From Tachypleus tridentatus (lineage: Eukaryota; Arthropoda; Merostomata; Xiphosura; Limulidae), in assembly GCF_004210375.1 (NCBI RefSeq), contig NC_134834.1, positions 13,067,857 through 13,131,856 of the forward strand: a stretch of DNA of 64,000 bases. Direction: 5' to 3'. The position numbers and the translations under genes are program-made. Positions within the stretch are counted from its first letter, which is position 1. Each line of letters opens with the position of its first letter. The notes beneath the pieces were generated by a model. It did not search any database. It saw nothing but the letters and a program-made list of their open reading frames with translations, and had not been told where the DNA came from. Below are positions 47,825 to 58,990 of this stretch, piece by piece.

Positions 47825-48351
47825 CTACCCTCCCGGGGAAAGAGTTTTGAACACTTGGCTGTCACCACCTGTTTCTTTGTTAACTGCAAATGACTCCCTG
47901 GATCCTTCGGGACACAACTGTAATAAATCAAGATTCATTTCCCCACTAATAAACTTAAACAAGTGTTTTATCTTATGCTCTAAGTATTGGGCTTGCTGGA
48001 AAATGCTTTCACACTTGGAAATAACATTTATGAAATATCCATGATATTTGACTCTATAGAATTGAAAAGTAAACAAGAAGGTTTGGCTAATTTTAGGTGT
48101 TTAAACGTTGTGAGAGTTTTCAGTATAGTAACTCAGAAGATTGTTGAATTTGGTATATCAGCTTTTATGAAATATAGCAGTGGTATAAATACACAGGCCA
48201 AGAACTTCACGAATTCCTTGGCATAAGAGTCTTGCCTTAACCATTCGTTACAGCATACACGCTGAAACTTTAAAGTCCGTATAAAAGTTGTATAACAACT
48301 GATAATTGTTTTATACAGTTTTATTGGTTTCTTAAGTTTGAAAGTACACAA
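47825..48351 (-). other. Two consecutive minus-strand frames, unknown, possibly a gene relic
   Basis: Frames at 48351-48133 (72 codons) and 48076-47825 (83 codons) lie in series on the same strand, separated by 57 bp with stops. Their sequence is non-repetitive and of balanced composition, for example KCESIFQQAQYLEHKIKHLF and NKETGGDSQVFKT. I do not recognise a family. They could be a broken retrocopy, an exon pair of an unseen gene, or chance. No splice sites, start context or poly(A) tail settle the question. Confidence 0.2.
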
Positions 48352-48639
48352 GTATGTATTAACACCAGTATAAGGTGCAACGAAAGGGAAAAAAATAGTT
48401 GCTTAATCAGCGTGGAGAGAGGTTTGGTACGTTGAAGCTGAATAACATCTTATGTTTCATAGGGTTAGACATCCGGGTGTGAAACCGCAAAGTTCCATCA
48501 TATCCATTCGTGACGTCATTGACCTGACGAACAAAGGCCAGAGGGAGTTAAGAACATGGTAGGCACCAGTGTCTTCTGCCTACAGGGTTTCTGTTAACAA
48601 ACGGCAGAAGTATTTGTCAGTGTTATAACGTCCAATGAA

Positions 48640-48740
48640 GTTTAAAATGTGGAGCGTATTCAGTGGCATAACATGGGTCGAACCTTGGACCTCCACACTT
48701 CTTGGGTTGCTAACCATTAGGTCACGCTCACTCATGGCCT
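48640..48740 (-). repeat. Probable SINE-D copy
   Basis: On the minus strand GAGCGTGACCTAATGGTTAG (A-box-like) is followed by GGAGGTCCAAGGTTCGACCC (B-box-like) and GCCACTGAATACGC. The CCAAGGTTCGA core and following words resemble the copies at 9230 and 16755. Confidence 0.45.
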
Positions 48741-48854
48741 GAGAATAGAAAGTGTAAATATAATCTTTAAGTTTTTGCTTAGAAATCGCATAATCTACCT
48801 GAGTTGAGCGCGAAAAGCCATAAATATAATATACAGGCTTTTGCCAGTTGTATG

Positions 48855-49935
48855 TCCAGGTAACTACTTCGTATGGCATGAATGAATCTTCACCAAATTT
48901 CGTATGGAGGTTAATTGGATCCATAGACAGAAATTTTCAGTTTTGCATTTTACGTTTGGTGGTTTATTACTTCATTCCCTATGAAAGGATCTTCCTTATA
49001 TTTGGTATGAAGGTTTGTTGGATCCATGTGGAGATACAGGCCACTTTTCAGTTTCACGTTGGTTGTTTTAAAGCTATAGAAGGATCTTCCTTATATTTTG
49101 AATGAAGGTTTGTTGGATCCATGTGGAGATAGAGGCCACTTTTCAGTTTCACGTTGGTTGTTTTAAAGCTATAAAAGGATCTTCCTTATATTTTGAATGA
49201 AGGTTTGTTGGATCCATGTGGAGATACAGGCCACTTTTCAGTTTCACGTTGGTTGTTTTAAAGCTATAAAAGGATCTTCCTTATATTTTGAATGAAGGTT
49301 TGTTGGATCCATGTTGAGATACAGGCCACTTTTCAGTTTCACGTTGGTTGTTTTAAAGCTATAAAAGGATCTTCCTTATATTTGGTATGAAGGTTTGTTG
49401 GATCCATGTGGAGATACAGGCCACTTTTCAGTTTCACGTTGGTTGTTTTAAAGCTATAAAAGGATCTTCCTTATATTTGGTATGAAGGTTTGTTGGATCC
49501 ATGTGGAGATACAGGCCACTTTTCAGTTTCACGTTGGTTATTTTAAAGCTATAAAAGGATCTTTCTTATATTTGGTATGAAGGTTTGTTGGATCCATGTG
49601 GAGATACAGGCCACTTTTCAGTTTCACGTTGGTTGTTTTAAAGCTATAGAAGGATCTTCCTTATATTTTGAATGAAGGTTTGTTGGATCCATGTGGAGAT
49701 ACAGGCCACTTTTCAGTTTCACGTTGGTTGTTTTAAAGCTATAAAAGGATCTTCCTTATATTTTGAATGAAGGTTTGTTGGATCCATGTGGAGATACAGG
49801 CCACTTTTCAGTTTCACGTTGGTTGTTTTAAAGCTATAAAAGGATCTTCCTTATATTTGGTATGAAGGTTTGTTGGATCCATGTGGAGATACAGGCCATT
49901 TTTCAGTTTCACGCTGGTTATTTTACAGCTTATAT
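48855..49935 (+). repeat. Dispersed element with expanded 95-bp array (10 copies)
   Basis: Starts GGTAACTACTTCGTATGG like the element at 10567, then has one distinct unit (48886-48978). From 48986 there are ten 95-bp units with starts (AGGATCTTCC) at 48986, 49081, 49176 and so on to 49841. Each unit carries TTGTTGGATCCATGTGGAGA (with a GGATCC site) and CCACTTTTCAGTTTCACGTT. Monomers fall into two types, TATTTGGTATGAAGG and TATTTTGAATGAAGG, which occur in runs. Confidence 0.95.
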
Positions 49936-50050
49936 GGACGTGTTTACTATTACGTATAAAGGAAACAACATTTCATGATGAGGGGTAATTTAGCTAGTAA
50001 TAAACAAATTTCAGTTTGACAAGAAAATTCGCCAGCAAATATTGTTGTTT

Positions 50051-50170
50051 TTGTTGTTTTTGAAGTAAGCACAAAGCCACACAATGGGCTATCTGTGCTT
50101 TGCCCACCACAGATATCGAAACTTGGTTTTTAGCGTTGTGAGTCCACAGACATACCGCTGAGCCACTAGG
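50051..50170 (-). repeat. SINE-C copy, full length
   Basis: TAAGCACAAAGCCACACAAT, GGGCTATCTGTGCTTTGCCC, CACCACAGATATCGAAACTT and head ATACCGCTGAGCCACTAGGA. Confidence 0.9.
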
Positions 50171-50195
50171 AGTCGCTAGCAAATGAGAAAACTTG

Positions 50196-50317
50196 CTTGT
50201 TTGTTCGGAATTAAGCACAAAGCTGCACATTGGGCTATCTTCTAAGTCTACCGAGAGGAATCGAACCCCTGATTTTAGCGTTGTAAATCCGTAGACTTAC
50301 CGCTGTACCAGCAGGGT
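50196..50317 (-). repeat. SINE-B head with SINE-C-type tail
   Basis: The low end reads GAATTAAGCACAAAGCTGCA (SINE-C tail). The rest, TCTACCGAGAGGAATCGAAC, CCCTGATTTTAGCGTTGTAA and CTTACCGCTGTACCAGCAGG, is SINE-B. The switch lies within the shared 3' motif (TTGGGCTATCT). Confidence 0.85.
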
Positions 50318-50719
50318 ATTATTTAAAAAGAAAGACCTAAAACTTGAGCACATTCCAATAGTTGAACATTGTTCTTCCTCTGTTATAGATTCGAAATCTT
50401 TGAAATTCGATACACATCTTGTGTATAATTCTGTTGTATAATACACAGTTGTATTAATAATAACTTTATTATTTTTGGGAGTGTTATTTAATTTTGTTTT
50501 TGTTCAAAAACATAAAATATCATAATATTTGTAAAATATTTGTATCATAAAATAAACGTTTATAACTGACTGGTTTGCAGCGAATCTAGAAAGCGCTATT
50601 TTAAACCCAGGCAAAATTTAGTGTTACAATAACATTAAGTTCTATCTTTGTACTGAGTTTGTCTTTAAAACATTTAAACTCTGTCCTAATACAAATGCAT
50701 CGAATCGCCATCAACAAAC
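50318..50719. other. No feature recognised
   Basis: AT-rich spacer. Confidence 0.5.
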
Positions 50720-50877
50720 AAGAGGACGTTATTATGTCATGGTCAATCCCACTATTTTTTGGTAAATAAGTAGCGCAAGAGTTGGCGGCGGTGGATTAAG
50801 TAGTTGCCTTCCCGCTGGTCCATCTCATTTACATTAGGGACTGCTAACGCAGATGGACCTCACGAAATTCAGACCAA
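50720..50877 (+). repeat. SINE-A copy, 5' truncated
   Basis: Begins within the central domain (GAGGACGTTATTATGTCATG, GTCAATCCCACTATTTTTTG) and continues to ACGCAGATGGACCTCACGAA. The tRNA-like head with its promoter boxes is missing. Confidence 0.85.
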
Positions 50878-51709
50878 AATAATGTTGCACGATACTTTGT
50901 GACCTGGAAAAATAAAACAAATTGCGTGTTTGTTGCATTTATTACTATAAAATGTTGAATTGTATGGTTGTACGTATTAATAGTACGGATTCCATAGATA
51001 AAATAATTTTCCCGGATTCCTTACCATCTGGAAGAGACAAGTTAAAGTAATATTTTGGCAGACAAACCAGTTGTAAAGTAAAAAAATAAAAGCGGAATCC
51101 ATCCAATTTATAGGACATCGTGGTTTTTTTTTTATCATTGACTTACACGTGTAATTAGCTCTATACTTCCCCCCTGTTCTAAACTTCTAAGTTCCAATGA
51201 TAGAAGATTATTGAAGCCTCGCTTGTTCTGAAGGATGACGTCACTTTACAACATCCTAAATTATCAACATTGGCAACAAGTGAACCTCGGAAGCCGAGCG
51301 CCACGAGGCTTTAGCTGCTACAGTTTATTGTTGTAATTTCTTTGAAGCACCCTGTGACCAGAGTATAGCCATCAGGTCTGGCTGTTGAGTTAATTAAATT
51401 GATAACTGCGCATGCTCGGATGAGATGTTGAAGTGACGGATTATCGGTCTCTATGACGATACCACAAGCCACAAAACCAACGTACACAAGAAAGAAATAC
51501 GAGAGTGAAGATTTTATATTTAGGTACCTTAATCATCGTTGTTAGGAGAATCCCTTTTTTGCATTAGCACAGAGATAATTAGATCGTGTAGATTCGTAAA
51601 TTACATGCACCACCAAAACACGTTGAAAAGTGACGTAGATTAGAACTATAACTTACGAATTCGAAATATAAGAATAAATACACTTTATAAGGATTGAGAG
51701 TGAGCTAAT
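50878..51709. other. No feature recognised
   Basis: Spacer; nothing supported. Confidence 0.5.
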
Positions 51710-51720
51710 AATAAACTTTG

Positions 51721-51989
51721 GTCTGTTCTGAATTTCGCGCAAAGCTACACGAGGGCTCTCTGCGCTAGTCGTCCCTAATTTAGCAGTGTAAGACTAGAGG
51801 GAAGGCAACTAGTCATTACCACCCACCGCCAATTCTTGGGCTCTTCTTTTACCAACGAATAGTGGGATTGACCATCACATTATAGCGCCCCACGACTGAA
51901 AGGGCAAGCATGTTTGGTGTGACGGGGATTCGAACCTGCGACCTTCGGATTACGAGTCGAGTGCATCAACCACCTGGCCATGCCGAGCC
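51721..51989 (-). repeat. SINE-A copy with perfect 11-bp target-site duplication
   Basis: AATAAACTTTG occurs at 51710-51720 and 51990-52000, abutting both ends. Full-length minus-strand copy with B box AGGTTCGAATCC and head GGCTCGGCATGGCCAGGTGG. The short GTCTGTTCTGAATTTCG tail has almost no AAAC repeats. Confidence 0.97.
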
Positions 51990-52300
51990 AATAAACTTTG
52001 ACAAAGCTACAGACCCTATAGGTAATAATGTTATTTCATTACTTACATTGATCTTTCGGGTTTGTTTTTTTATTATTATATGCAATAAGTGAGAAAAAAA
52101 TAATTTTATTTTCCATTCGTACAGTGCGCTCTGTGTAGTTCATTCACCGTACTTTTTACAGTGTATCAGCAGAGTATTCTGTGTAGCCTTAATTCGCGAT
52201 CGCAAACTTTTCTATTTACAGCACCCCAGTTAGCCCTACGAATCGATCATTGCGAGCTGTAGCAGTTGTTTTGTATTTCTTTCCATGTAAAACTGGCACG

Positions 52301-52430
52301 CATGTTTGTTGTTTGTTAAGCACAAAGCCACATATTGGGCGAAACGACCTCCAAGGGACAGGCCCTGGAGAAATCAAGTTTTTATGACTCTGCTCATCAC
52401 GGGTATCGAAACTTGAATATATTGCACTTC
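52301..52430 (-). repeat. SINE-C copy with a ~45-bp foreign insert
   Basis: SINE-C tail TTAAGCACAAAGCCACATAT and TGGGC are followed by about 45-50 bp not found in other copies (CGAAACGACCTCCAAGGGAC through CAAGTTTTTATGA). SINE-C then resumes at CTCTGCTCATCACGGGTATC. The head is truncated after GAAACTTGAATAT. Confidence 0.7.
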
Positions 52431-52713
52431 GGGAAAACCTGAACTTCTTAGAAACGTAGCGACACATTTTTGGGTGGTGGGAACTCATAAGCAGATTAAA
52501 ATGTGTTTAATATTTCGTTAAGTAGTAAAAAACACGGCAATATTTGATATAAGAGTTCACATGATTTCTGTAATCATTTCTGTAGTTATTGTTTGCCTTG
52601 GGAATAACAGAAAACTCCTTCAGTTCAGTAATAGTTAGTTATTATTCAAATAATTAATTGGCCATTAATTTATAACAATGTGCCACAATGACCTCAAAAT
52701 AGCTCTTTTTCTT

Positions 52714-52848
52714 GACCCCCCTCTCCATCACTGGCACAGCGGAATGTCTGCGGACAAACACTGCTGGAATCCGGGTTTCGATACCCCTCATGGGCAGAGC
52801 ACAAATTGTCTATTGTGTAACTTTGTGCTTAACTTCAAACTAACCAAC
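52714..52848 (+). repeat. SINE-C copy with 9-bp target-site duplication
   Basis: CTTTTTCTT at 52705-52713 and 52849-52857 flanks it. Head CACTGGCACAGCGGAATGTC, T-arm region GGGTTTCGATACCCC, GGGCAGAGCACAAATTGTC, shared motif and tail AACTTCAAACTAACCAA. The reference copy for SINE-C. Confidence 0.92.
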
Positions 52849-52857
52849 CTTTTTCTT

Positions 52858-53203
52858 TTGATTCAATAACCAATATTTATATTTGAGTTCTCAAAGTTCA
52901 ACTCTTGACTCTTTGTAAAACCTGATTAAACATCTCATACATTAAAGCGATGTCAACTCATTTGTTGTTGTTTTAAACTCATGATCATTTTCTTCGACTA
53001 CGGCCCCAAGTTGTTTTTTGATAACACTCAATACGCAAAGTGTAAGTAAAACAATAATGATTTATTATGTCAGGAATATTTTAAGAAAGTTACTCTAATT
53101 TTTAAACTCGGGTCAAAAAAAATTCAGCGGTTCTGAATAATTTTTTGTAAAAAAAACCGCAAGAGGAAATGTTGCACGTGTTTTACTTTGTAGTTACGTA
53201 AAT
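52858..53203. other. No feature recognised
   Basis: AT-rich spacer. Confidence 0.5.
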
Positions 53204-53212
53204 GAAGATACC

Positions 53213-53331
53213 CCCCCCGCTAGTACAGCGGTATGCCTTCGGATTTACAACGCTAAAATCAGGGGTTCGATTCCCCTCGGTAGGCTCAGCAGATAGCACG
53301 ATGTGGCTTTGCTATAAGAAAAACACACACA
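53213..53331 (+). repeat. SINE-B copy with perfect 9-bp target-site duplication
   Basis: GAAGATACC at 53204-53212 and 53332-53340 flanks the copy. Layout: CCCGCTAGTACAGCGGTATG head, GGATTTACAACGCTAAAATC, B box GGGTTCGATTCCCC, CAGCAGATAGCACGATGTGG and tail GCTATAAGAAAAACACACAC. The reference copy for SINE-B. Confidence 0.95.
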
Positions 53332-53439
53332 GAAGATACCAAACCTCTGGTGGAGAAATGAGGAACTGTCACTGGTTAGGAGCGAAATCTGTATGTACGG
53401 TTGTGCTAGCATAGACGTAGATCATTTGGGTCATTTGTC

Positions 53440-53960
53440 TATCTTAATATTTGTCGTTTAGTCTACCTGCCAATCCCCATCGATGTCGTTCTGTTTATCA
53501 GTAACATATCCTTTTTTTACTTTCATTATTTACTTAAAATATCTGTTTATCTTTTTGTTATTTTGTCTGTTTGTTCCTTTTTCTGTTCGTCTGTCTCTCT
53601 TTGTATGTCTACCTTTTCGTTCGTCAATATCTATTTTCTCTCTCTCTCCGGTCGCACCAAACATGCTCGCCCTTTCAGCCGTGGGGGCGTTATAATGTAA
53701 CGGTCAATCCCACTATTCGTTGGTAAAAAGAGTAGCCCAAGAGTTGGCGGTGGGTGGTGATGACTAGCTGCCTTCTCTCTATACTTATATTGCTAAATTA
53801 GGGACGGTTAGCGCAAATAGCCCTCGAGTAGCTTTGCGCGAAATTCGAAACAAACAAACAAACTCTCTCTCTCTCGCCGTTCATTTGCTTGTCAGTCTAT
53901 TTCTATCTCTCCATCTACCACTTCTCTTGTCTGTCTAATTCTCTCTCCACCTGTAAAATA
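53440..53960. repeat. Degenerate pyrimidine-rich tract, interrupted by a SINE
   Basis: TCTGTTTATC, TTTGTCTGTTTGTTCC, GTCTGTCTCTC and (CT)n words at 53440-53647 and 53866-53960. This is the reverse-complement style of the purine tract at 11690-12310. A truncated SINE-A sits between two CTCTCTCTC runs. Confidence 0.8.
53648..53863 (+). repeat. SINE-A copy, 5' truncated, in a (CT)n tract
   Basis: Starts at GGTCGCACCAAACATGCTCG, losing both promoter boxes, and runs to GAAACAAACAAACAAA. CTCTCTCTCTC on both sides could be a target-site duplication, but the simple repeat makes this undecidable. Confidence 0.92.
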
Positions 53961-55150
53961 TACGTGTCTAATGTTTGTATCAGGTTTACATATCTGACGT
54001 TCAGTAGAAACATGAAGGAAGCTATAAACCTACAAGGTATGAGATAGAAAGATAGATATTGTCACGACATACAAGAATACGTGTTTATAATACCTGGACT
54101 TAGAAGAATCTTTGACGTATTTTTTTAATAACATATAATAAGTTAACTCTATTGAAAACTGTCCCTTGAACAAAACTAAAGCATAATTCTTTTATATTAT
54201 ACCGGACCAGATGTGTTAAAAGCACTTGGCTTCCACCCGAAACATTAGCCAATAAAGCAGTTTGATATCAATGAATATTTCATTGCCTGGCTAAACGACT
54301 CTATAGTTTCTCTTTGTCTGGTACGAAGCTATGTTCCTACCATTAGTTACTTTAACTTCCCCGAAGCTGTCAAGTTACTTCGGATAATTATATATACTTT
54401 ACTTTTCCACGGTTCTAGCCTCACGTAACAGCGCTCCGCCCTCAAGTCCCGTAGCTTCGCGTGCTGCCCTCTTTTTTTTTTCTTTTTTTGTTGTTGTATC
54501 TCCGTTCGCATCCATTCCCGTGTTATTTCGATGCCAGAGATCCGCACGCGGCATCCAACTCGTGCGCCCATTATGCGTGGAAGTCGCGCCCGCTGCCTAA
54601 TGCACGCGCCAACACCCATGAAAATCACTCACTGTCTCGCCGGCCATCTGTCACATCTTGAGGTGGTGACTCGGCCTGTTACCAACATGAATGAATAATA
54701 AATAGAAAAATTAGATTTAACAGAAAACGGTTACTGACACTGGGAAACAGTTTTCCTATATTTACTTAAGCTATTTATCGGGTTATTCATCTTATACAAG
54801 CTTAAGGGACAAAACTTTTAAACTGTAACCAGTAGAAAAAAAAACAAACAAATTTGAGTTGGTGAAGAACAGTAAAGCTTATCCTTGTATATACGTTTTC
54901 GTACGTTATAAAATATGATCTCTTACCAACATTCAGACGAACATGGCCTACAAACGCTGTAACTGTATTAAATACTCACAGAGGTTTCTACGTTACTGTT
55001 TTACACAAACTGGTTGAAAATAAGTCTACATGTGTGCATTGTAGTGGCTGAACCCATTCCGTTAAATGAAACTAAACGTAGACATTTGGTTTGTGAAAAT
55101 TATACCATTTATCTTTATTAAACTAGAAATATAAGGTTTAAATTACGTAT
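53961..55150. other. No gene recognised; one less AT-rich block
   Basis: About 54400-54660 is richer in G+C (CATTCCCGTGTTATTTCGAT, CACGCGGCATCCAACTCG, GTCGCGCCCGCTGCC), with a T-rich run at 54471-54490. Antisense frames of 93 and 66 codons overlap there; neither has a recognisable domain. Confidence 0.4.
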
Positions 55151-55517
55151 GTTTGGTTTTTGAATTTCCCGCAAAGCTTTTTGTTTGTTTGTTTAGAATT
55201 AAGCACAAAGCTACTCAATGGGCATTCTGTGCTCTGCCCACCACGGGTATCGAAACCCGGTTTTTAGTGTGCAAGTCCGCAGACTGTGCCACTGGGGGCA
55301 AAGCCAGAGACTTAGATAGACTTAGAGGGAAGGCAGCTAGTCATCACTACCCACCGCCAACTATTGGGCTACTCTTTTACCAACGAATAGTGGGATTAAC
55401 CGTCACTTTTAACGCTCCCACAGCTGAAAGGGCGAACATGTTTGGTGCGACGGGGATTCGAACTCGCGACCCTCTGATTACGAGTCGCACGCCTTAACCA
55501 CTTGGCCATGCCGGGCC
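55151..55517 (-). repeat. SINE-A copy interrupted by SINE-C
   Basis: The SINE-A tail (55151-55178, TTTTTGAATTTCCCGCAAAG) and the SINE-A body and head (about 55318-55517, TTAGAGGGAAGGCAGCTAGT to GGCCATGCCGGGCC) flank a SINE-C. About 50-60 bp of SINE-A between them (the shared motif and TAATTTAGCAGTG segment) are gone. A 114-codon plus-strand frame here is SINE-derived. Confidence 0.9.
55179..55300 (-). repeat. SINE-C copy nested in SINE-A
   Basis: TTTTGTTTGTTTGTTTAGAA tail, TTAAGCACAAAGCTACTCAA, TGCCCACCACGGGTATCGAA (B box intact) and GACTGTGCCACTGGGGGC head, in the same orientation as the host SINE-A. Confidence 0.92.
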
Positions 55518-56686
55518 GATTAAAGTGTGAAATGACGTATTAATGTCGTATTAGGAGAATTTAGAGTAACCGAAAAACACAAACACAGGCGTTGTAAAAG
55601 TAAGCAACTTGCACAGTCGGTCATTTCTGTTAACACTGTAATGTGTATGTATTATACATATATCGTGGCTAGAGATGAATAAATATATTTTTCATTTTCT
55701 GCAAAAAGTCCCAGTATACTTGTTAATGTGTTGCTTGTGTGTGCGGTTTATAACTTTAATTCTAAAGCCACAGAAGTCAATAAACCAGTAGTTTTCTTCC
55801 TTTTTCTTTATATGGAAGTCGCCATGCATTACTGATGAAATAGACAAACATCAATCACTTGAACGCCGGGTGGCTTCCACTAGCGAACCGTATGAGGTAA
55901 CATAAGAAGAGAACTCGTATGATGCACACATTATTTTGTGTTGCATATATAGATATATACGTATACACCTAAGCTCTATGTTCACCTAATGCACTACTCA
56001 ATCTATCTCTGTTTTTGCCGTGAACAGCCGCACCGATGTGTTTTAATATCAGTAATGGTTCCATTGATCTGGGCAGGCAGGTGGTTTAATCTCTAGGCAG
56101 GTGAAACTCCACCTCTCGTACACCTATGAATGTGAGGCATGTTTATAGTCGTGCCAAGGACATTCACGATCTCCTCTTCTCGTCGTTTCTCTGTCGCAGA
56201 ACTAATGTTTGCACATGGTTAGATTCGAAGAAACCAGAGCAAAGTCAATCCTAAACTTTAGTGTATGCGGACGGGACATTACTGTCAGCCAGGCTTCGGA
56301 AATGCCACCTTCTACAGTTAAGTGGCCTACTGTGATGCACGGAAGTCTCCGGAACAAAGACTCACCGTCTCACTTCCCTTTCAGTCAGCGTGAAACCACC
56401 AAAGTCATTAGTCTGCAGGTATAAAGTTCCTCCCACACCGGTGGTGCACATGTTCTAAAACCGTTAATGTACACGTGCGGTCCTTCACCGCGGTTGCTAG
56501 AGAATAATAAGAACGGAAATAGCCGATAAAGGAGAAACATCTAAAACCATTATTGTAGCGATACCAAATAAAGCTAAACACCGTCAGAGTAAGATACTAA
56601 CTGGCACGTATACCGCTGAACGTCGTAGTGTATTTTCTTAAATAGCACTAGATAACTAAATCAGATTCGGTTTTCTACAAGTATAC
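55518..56686. other. No feature recognised
   Basis: A 71-codon frame at 56209-56424 has balanced composition but no recognisable motif and no supporting context. Nothing else supported. Confidence 0.4.
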
Positions 56687-57044
56687 GTGTCAATATATCT
56701 AAAGTATGATATTTAATTACAACGTTTTCATAGATTCATTTTCACTTCTGCAGAGATCATTCAATGGACACTTCTGCTGGCGACATCTATTCAAGTCTTG
56801 ATAACATTGCACAACAAAGTTTTTGCTTCTTGAACACTGTTGGGTGTTCCTTATAGATTATAAGGGTGTCAATATATCTAAAGTATGATATTTAATTACA
56901 ACGTTTTCATAGATTCATTTTCACTTCTGCAGAGATCATTCAATGGACACTTCTGCTGGCGACATCTATTCAAGTCTTGATAACATTGCACAACAAAGTT
57001 TTTGCTTCTTGAACACTGTTGTGTGTTCCTTATAGATTTTGGCT
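56687..57044. repeat. 179-bp tandem duplication, two near-identical copies
   Basis: GTGTCAATATATCTAAAGTA to GTTCCTTATAGATT occurs at 56687 and again at 56866. The copies differ at about one base (TTGGGTGTT versus TTGTGTGTT) before the ends diverge. A recent event that abuts the protein relic at 57100. Confidence 0.95.
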
Positions 57045-57099
57045 GCTGATCACGAAAATCACATCCAAATTTGCCCATCACGTACCGTTTCATCGAAAT

Positions 57100-57246
57100 C
57101 TTCAGTTTCAGCAGGACATTGTTACAATGGAGAAACGATATCAGGGCAACTGGAATCCGTCAATGCTTGCTGACTACTGTTGGACACTGCAACGTGATGC
57201 ACCGGACATTGAATACAAACGAAAATCAGGAGCAAAACACTTTTAG
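57100..57246 (+). pseudogene. C-terminal relic of a multicopy arthropod hypothetical protein
   Basis: QQDIVTMEKRYQGNWNPSML, then ADYCWTLQRDAPDIEYKRKS and GAKHF before a TAG at about 57244-57246. From memory, this block (QDI-x-x-MEKRYQG-x-W, ADYCW-x-L-x-RD, KRKS) is the conserved C-terminus of a protein repeated many times in arthropod genomes and usually annotated as uncharacterised, probably from a mobile element. Only about 45 codons are recognisable; upstream sequence at 57045-57099 does not continue the family, and the 179-bp duplication lies immediately before it. No function is assigned. Confidence 0.5.
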
Positions 57247-58990
57247 TTATGTTGAGCTTAATAGCGTATTAGAAACATAAATACGTTATTAAATACGTTA
57301 TTGCTTGTAAACAATTAACTGTCTATTTCTCAGAGTTCCTACGTGATGAAGGAAAACCAAAACTATATTTGTGCATACCCACCAGACATCTGTCACAATC
57401 AGCAAAAAACTTTTCAGGAAGTAAAAATTTAAAAAAAACTGTTGTGCAGTTTAACATATTGTTTAAAAAGTATTTGTCCATCAAGTAACTTACAACTCAA
57501 GTGTTCACATCATCATGTTTGTGTTTACAAATAAGATCTAGAATGACATTCTTCGAAATGCATTTGTTTAGCGCTTTTGACAAAAGCTTATTGATATAAT
57601 TAGACGTTGATGGATGTTATATAATCATTGGTGAAAACACACAATGCAGCGTGAAATGGAGATTCCAGAAACCAAGATACAATACCTTATCAAGAGGATT
57701 AATTAACTCTTTATCACAACGATTGGAATATATACCAATGCAGTGGTTTTTTGCAGTATATGCGAGTTGTAGCGCCACGGAGGAACATCTTACAACCTTT
57801 TTTCAGTGAAAAATACTTGCGTAAAGAATTATCTTTCAGTATTTTATGTGGAAAAGAGAATACCAAAATGAACTTCGAAACAATACCGCAAGCTAAATTT
57901 GGCCAACGTCCGATCCAAAAAGTGAAGACTATGACTACGAAAGAGACCCCTTTGACCCGAGAAACCATTGCGATTAAACGGGTGTATTTCCTACTCCGTT
58001 AAGACGATAACACACAATGATTTGCAGTACACAAGAGGATTTTCCACAAGTCACTCAACAAGTCTTAAAATTGACATCAGTCTTCGTGTCCAGTCATAGT
58101 TATCCCATTGCTAGCCAAAACACATCTATCTCGTCCGACCCGTAAAGACCCCACATGCAGCTCTGATGGGATTTTCGCGCCTTTGGTGTGATTTAACTTT
58201 GCCTTGGAAACAAATTTTCATGTACAATTGAAAATCTGTGGAAAGTGTACAAAGATGTATGATATAAAACACACATCATCGGCTTCAGAGAAGCTTGCTT
58301 CAGTGTAAGTTATACAGTCGGATAACAGAGCATGACCACAGCTACAAAAATGAGTACGATTGGCAATAAGGCTGGAGTTACAAGAACAGCGTGAGATCTC
58401 GAACATTCTTCTTCTATGAAGTGATATGATACCACAGTATAAAATTATTTCAGTTAATAGAAAACTCTAAGAATGGAGACATAGGAACCGTCCAATAGTA
58501 GAATAGCAAAGAAACATAATACAATGATCATAATAAAAATTAAATAAATCCGTTGTTATAAAAACAGAATTTGTAAGAGTACACATATAATATGATCAGA
58601 TGTTTTAAAGGTTAATTATAACAAGAAGGCCGTCTGTAGGGGTCTCCTGTTTTAACAACTCGCACTACAATACAGTAGTGTGCTGTCTGTCAGACAGTCA
58701 GTAGACACTAATATGATGTCAAATAAGGGACACTTATTGTTGCAATTTGTGCTGTAATAACCTTATTAAAACGTGCGCATGCTGTGAATCACGAGAAAAA
58801 TTATGTACTTATTTACTCAGAATGCATATTAAACTCTTATAGCAATTTAAACAGGCTGTTTGAGCTGTCTGAACAACTTCAGTAATACTCACAGAATGAA
58901 AGACGTTTAAAATGGCTGATTTCATAAAACCACAACTTACAGTAACCGTATTTTTGTAACTTCTGTGTGATGATCACGGGTATATTTCAT
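57247..58990. other. No gene recognised
   Basis: Antisense frames of 84 and 83 codons overlap at 57714-58002; the plus one reads non-repetitive (for example NFETIPQAKFGQRPIQ) but matches nothing I know. CTGTCTGTCAGACAG at about 58682-58696 is a 15-bp dyad. Confidence 0.4.

Noticed and set aside
55153..55497. 114-codon ORF
   Set aside because: Lies entirely within a nested SINE-A/SINE-C composite; similar frames appear in other SINE copies.
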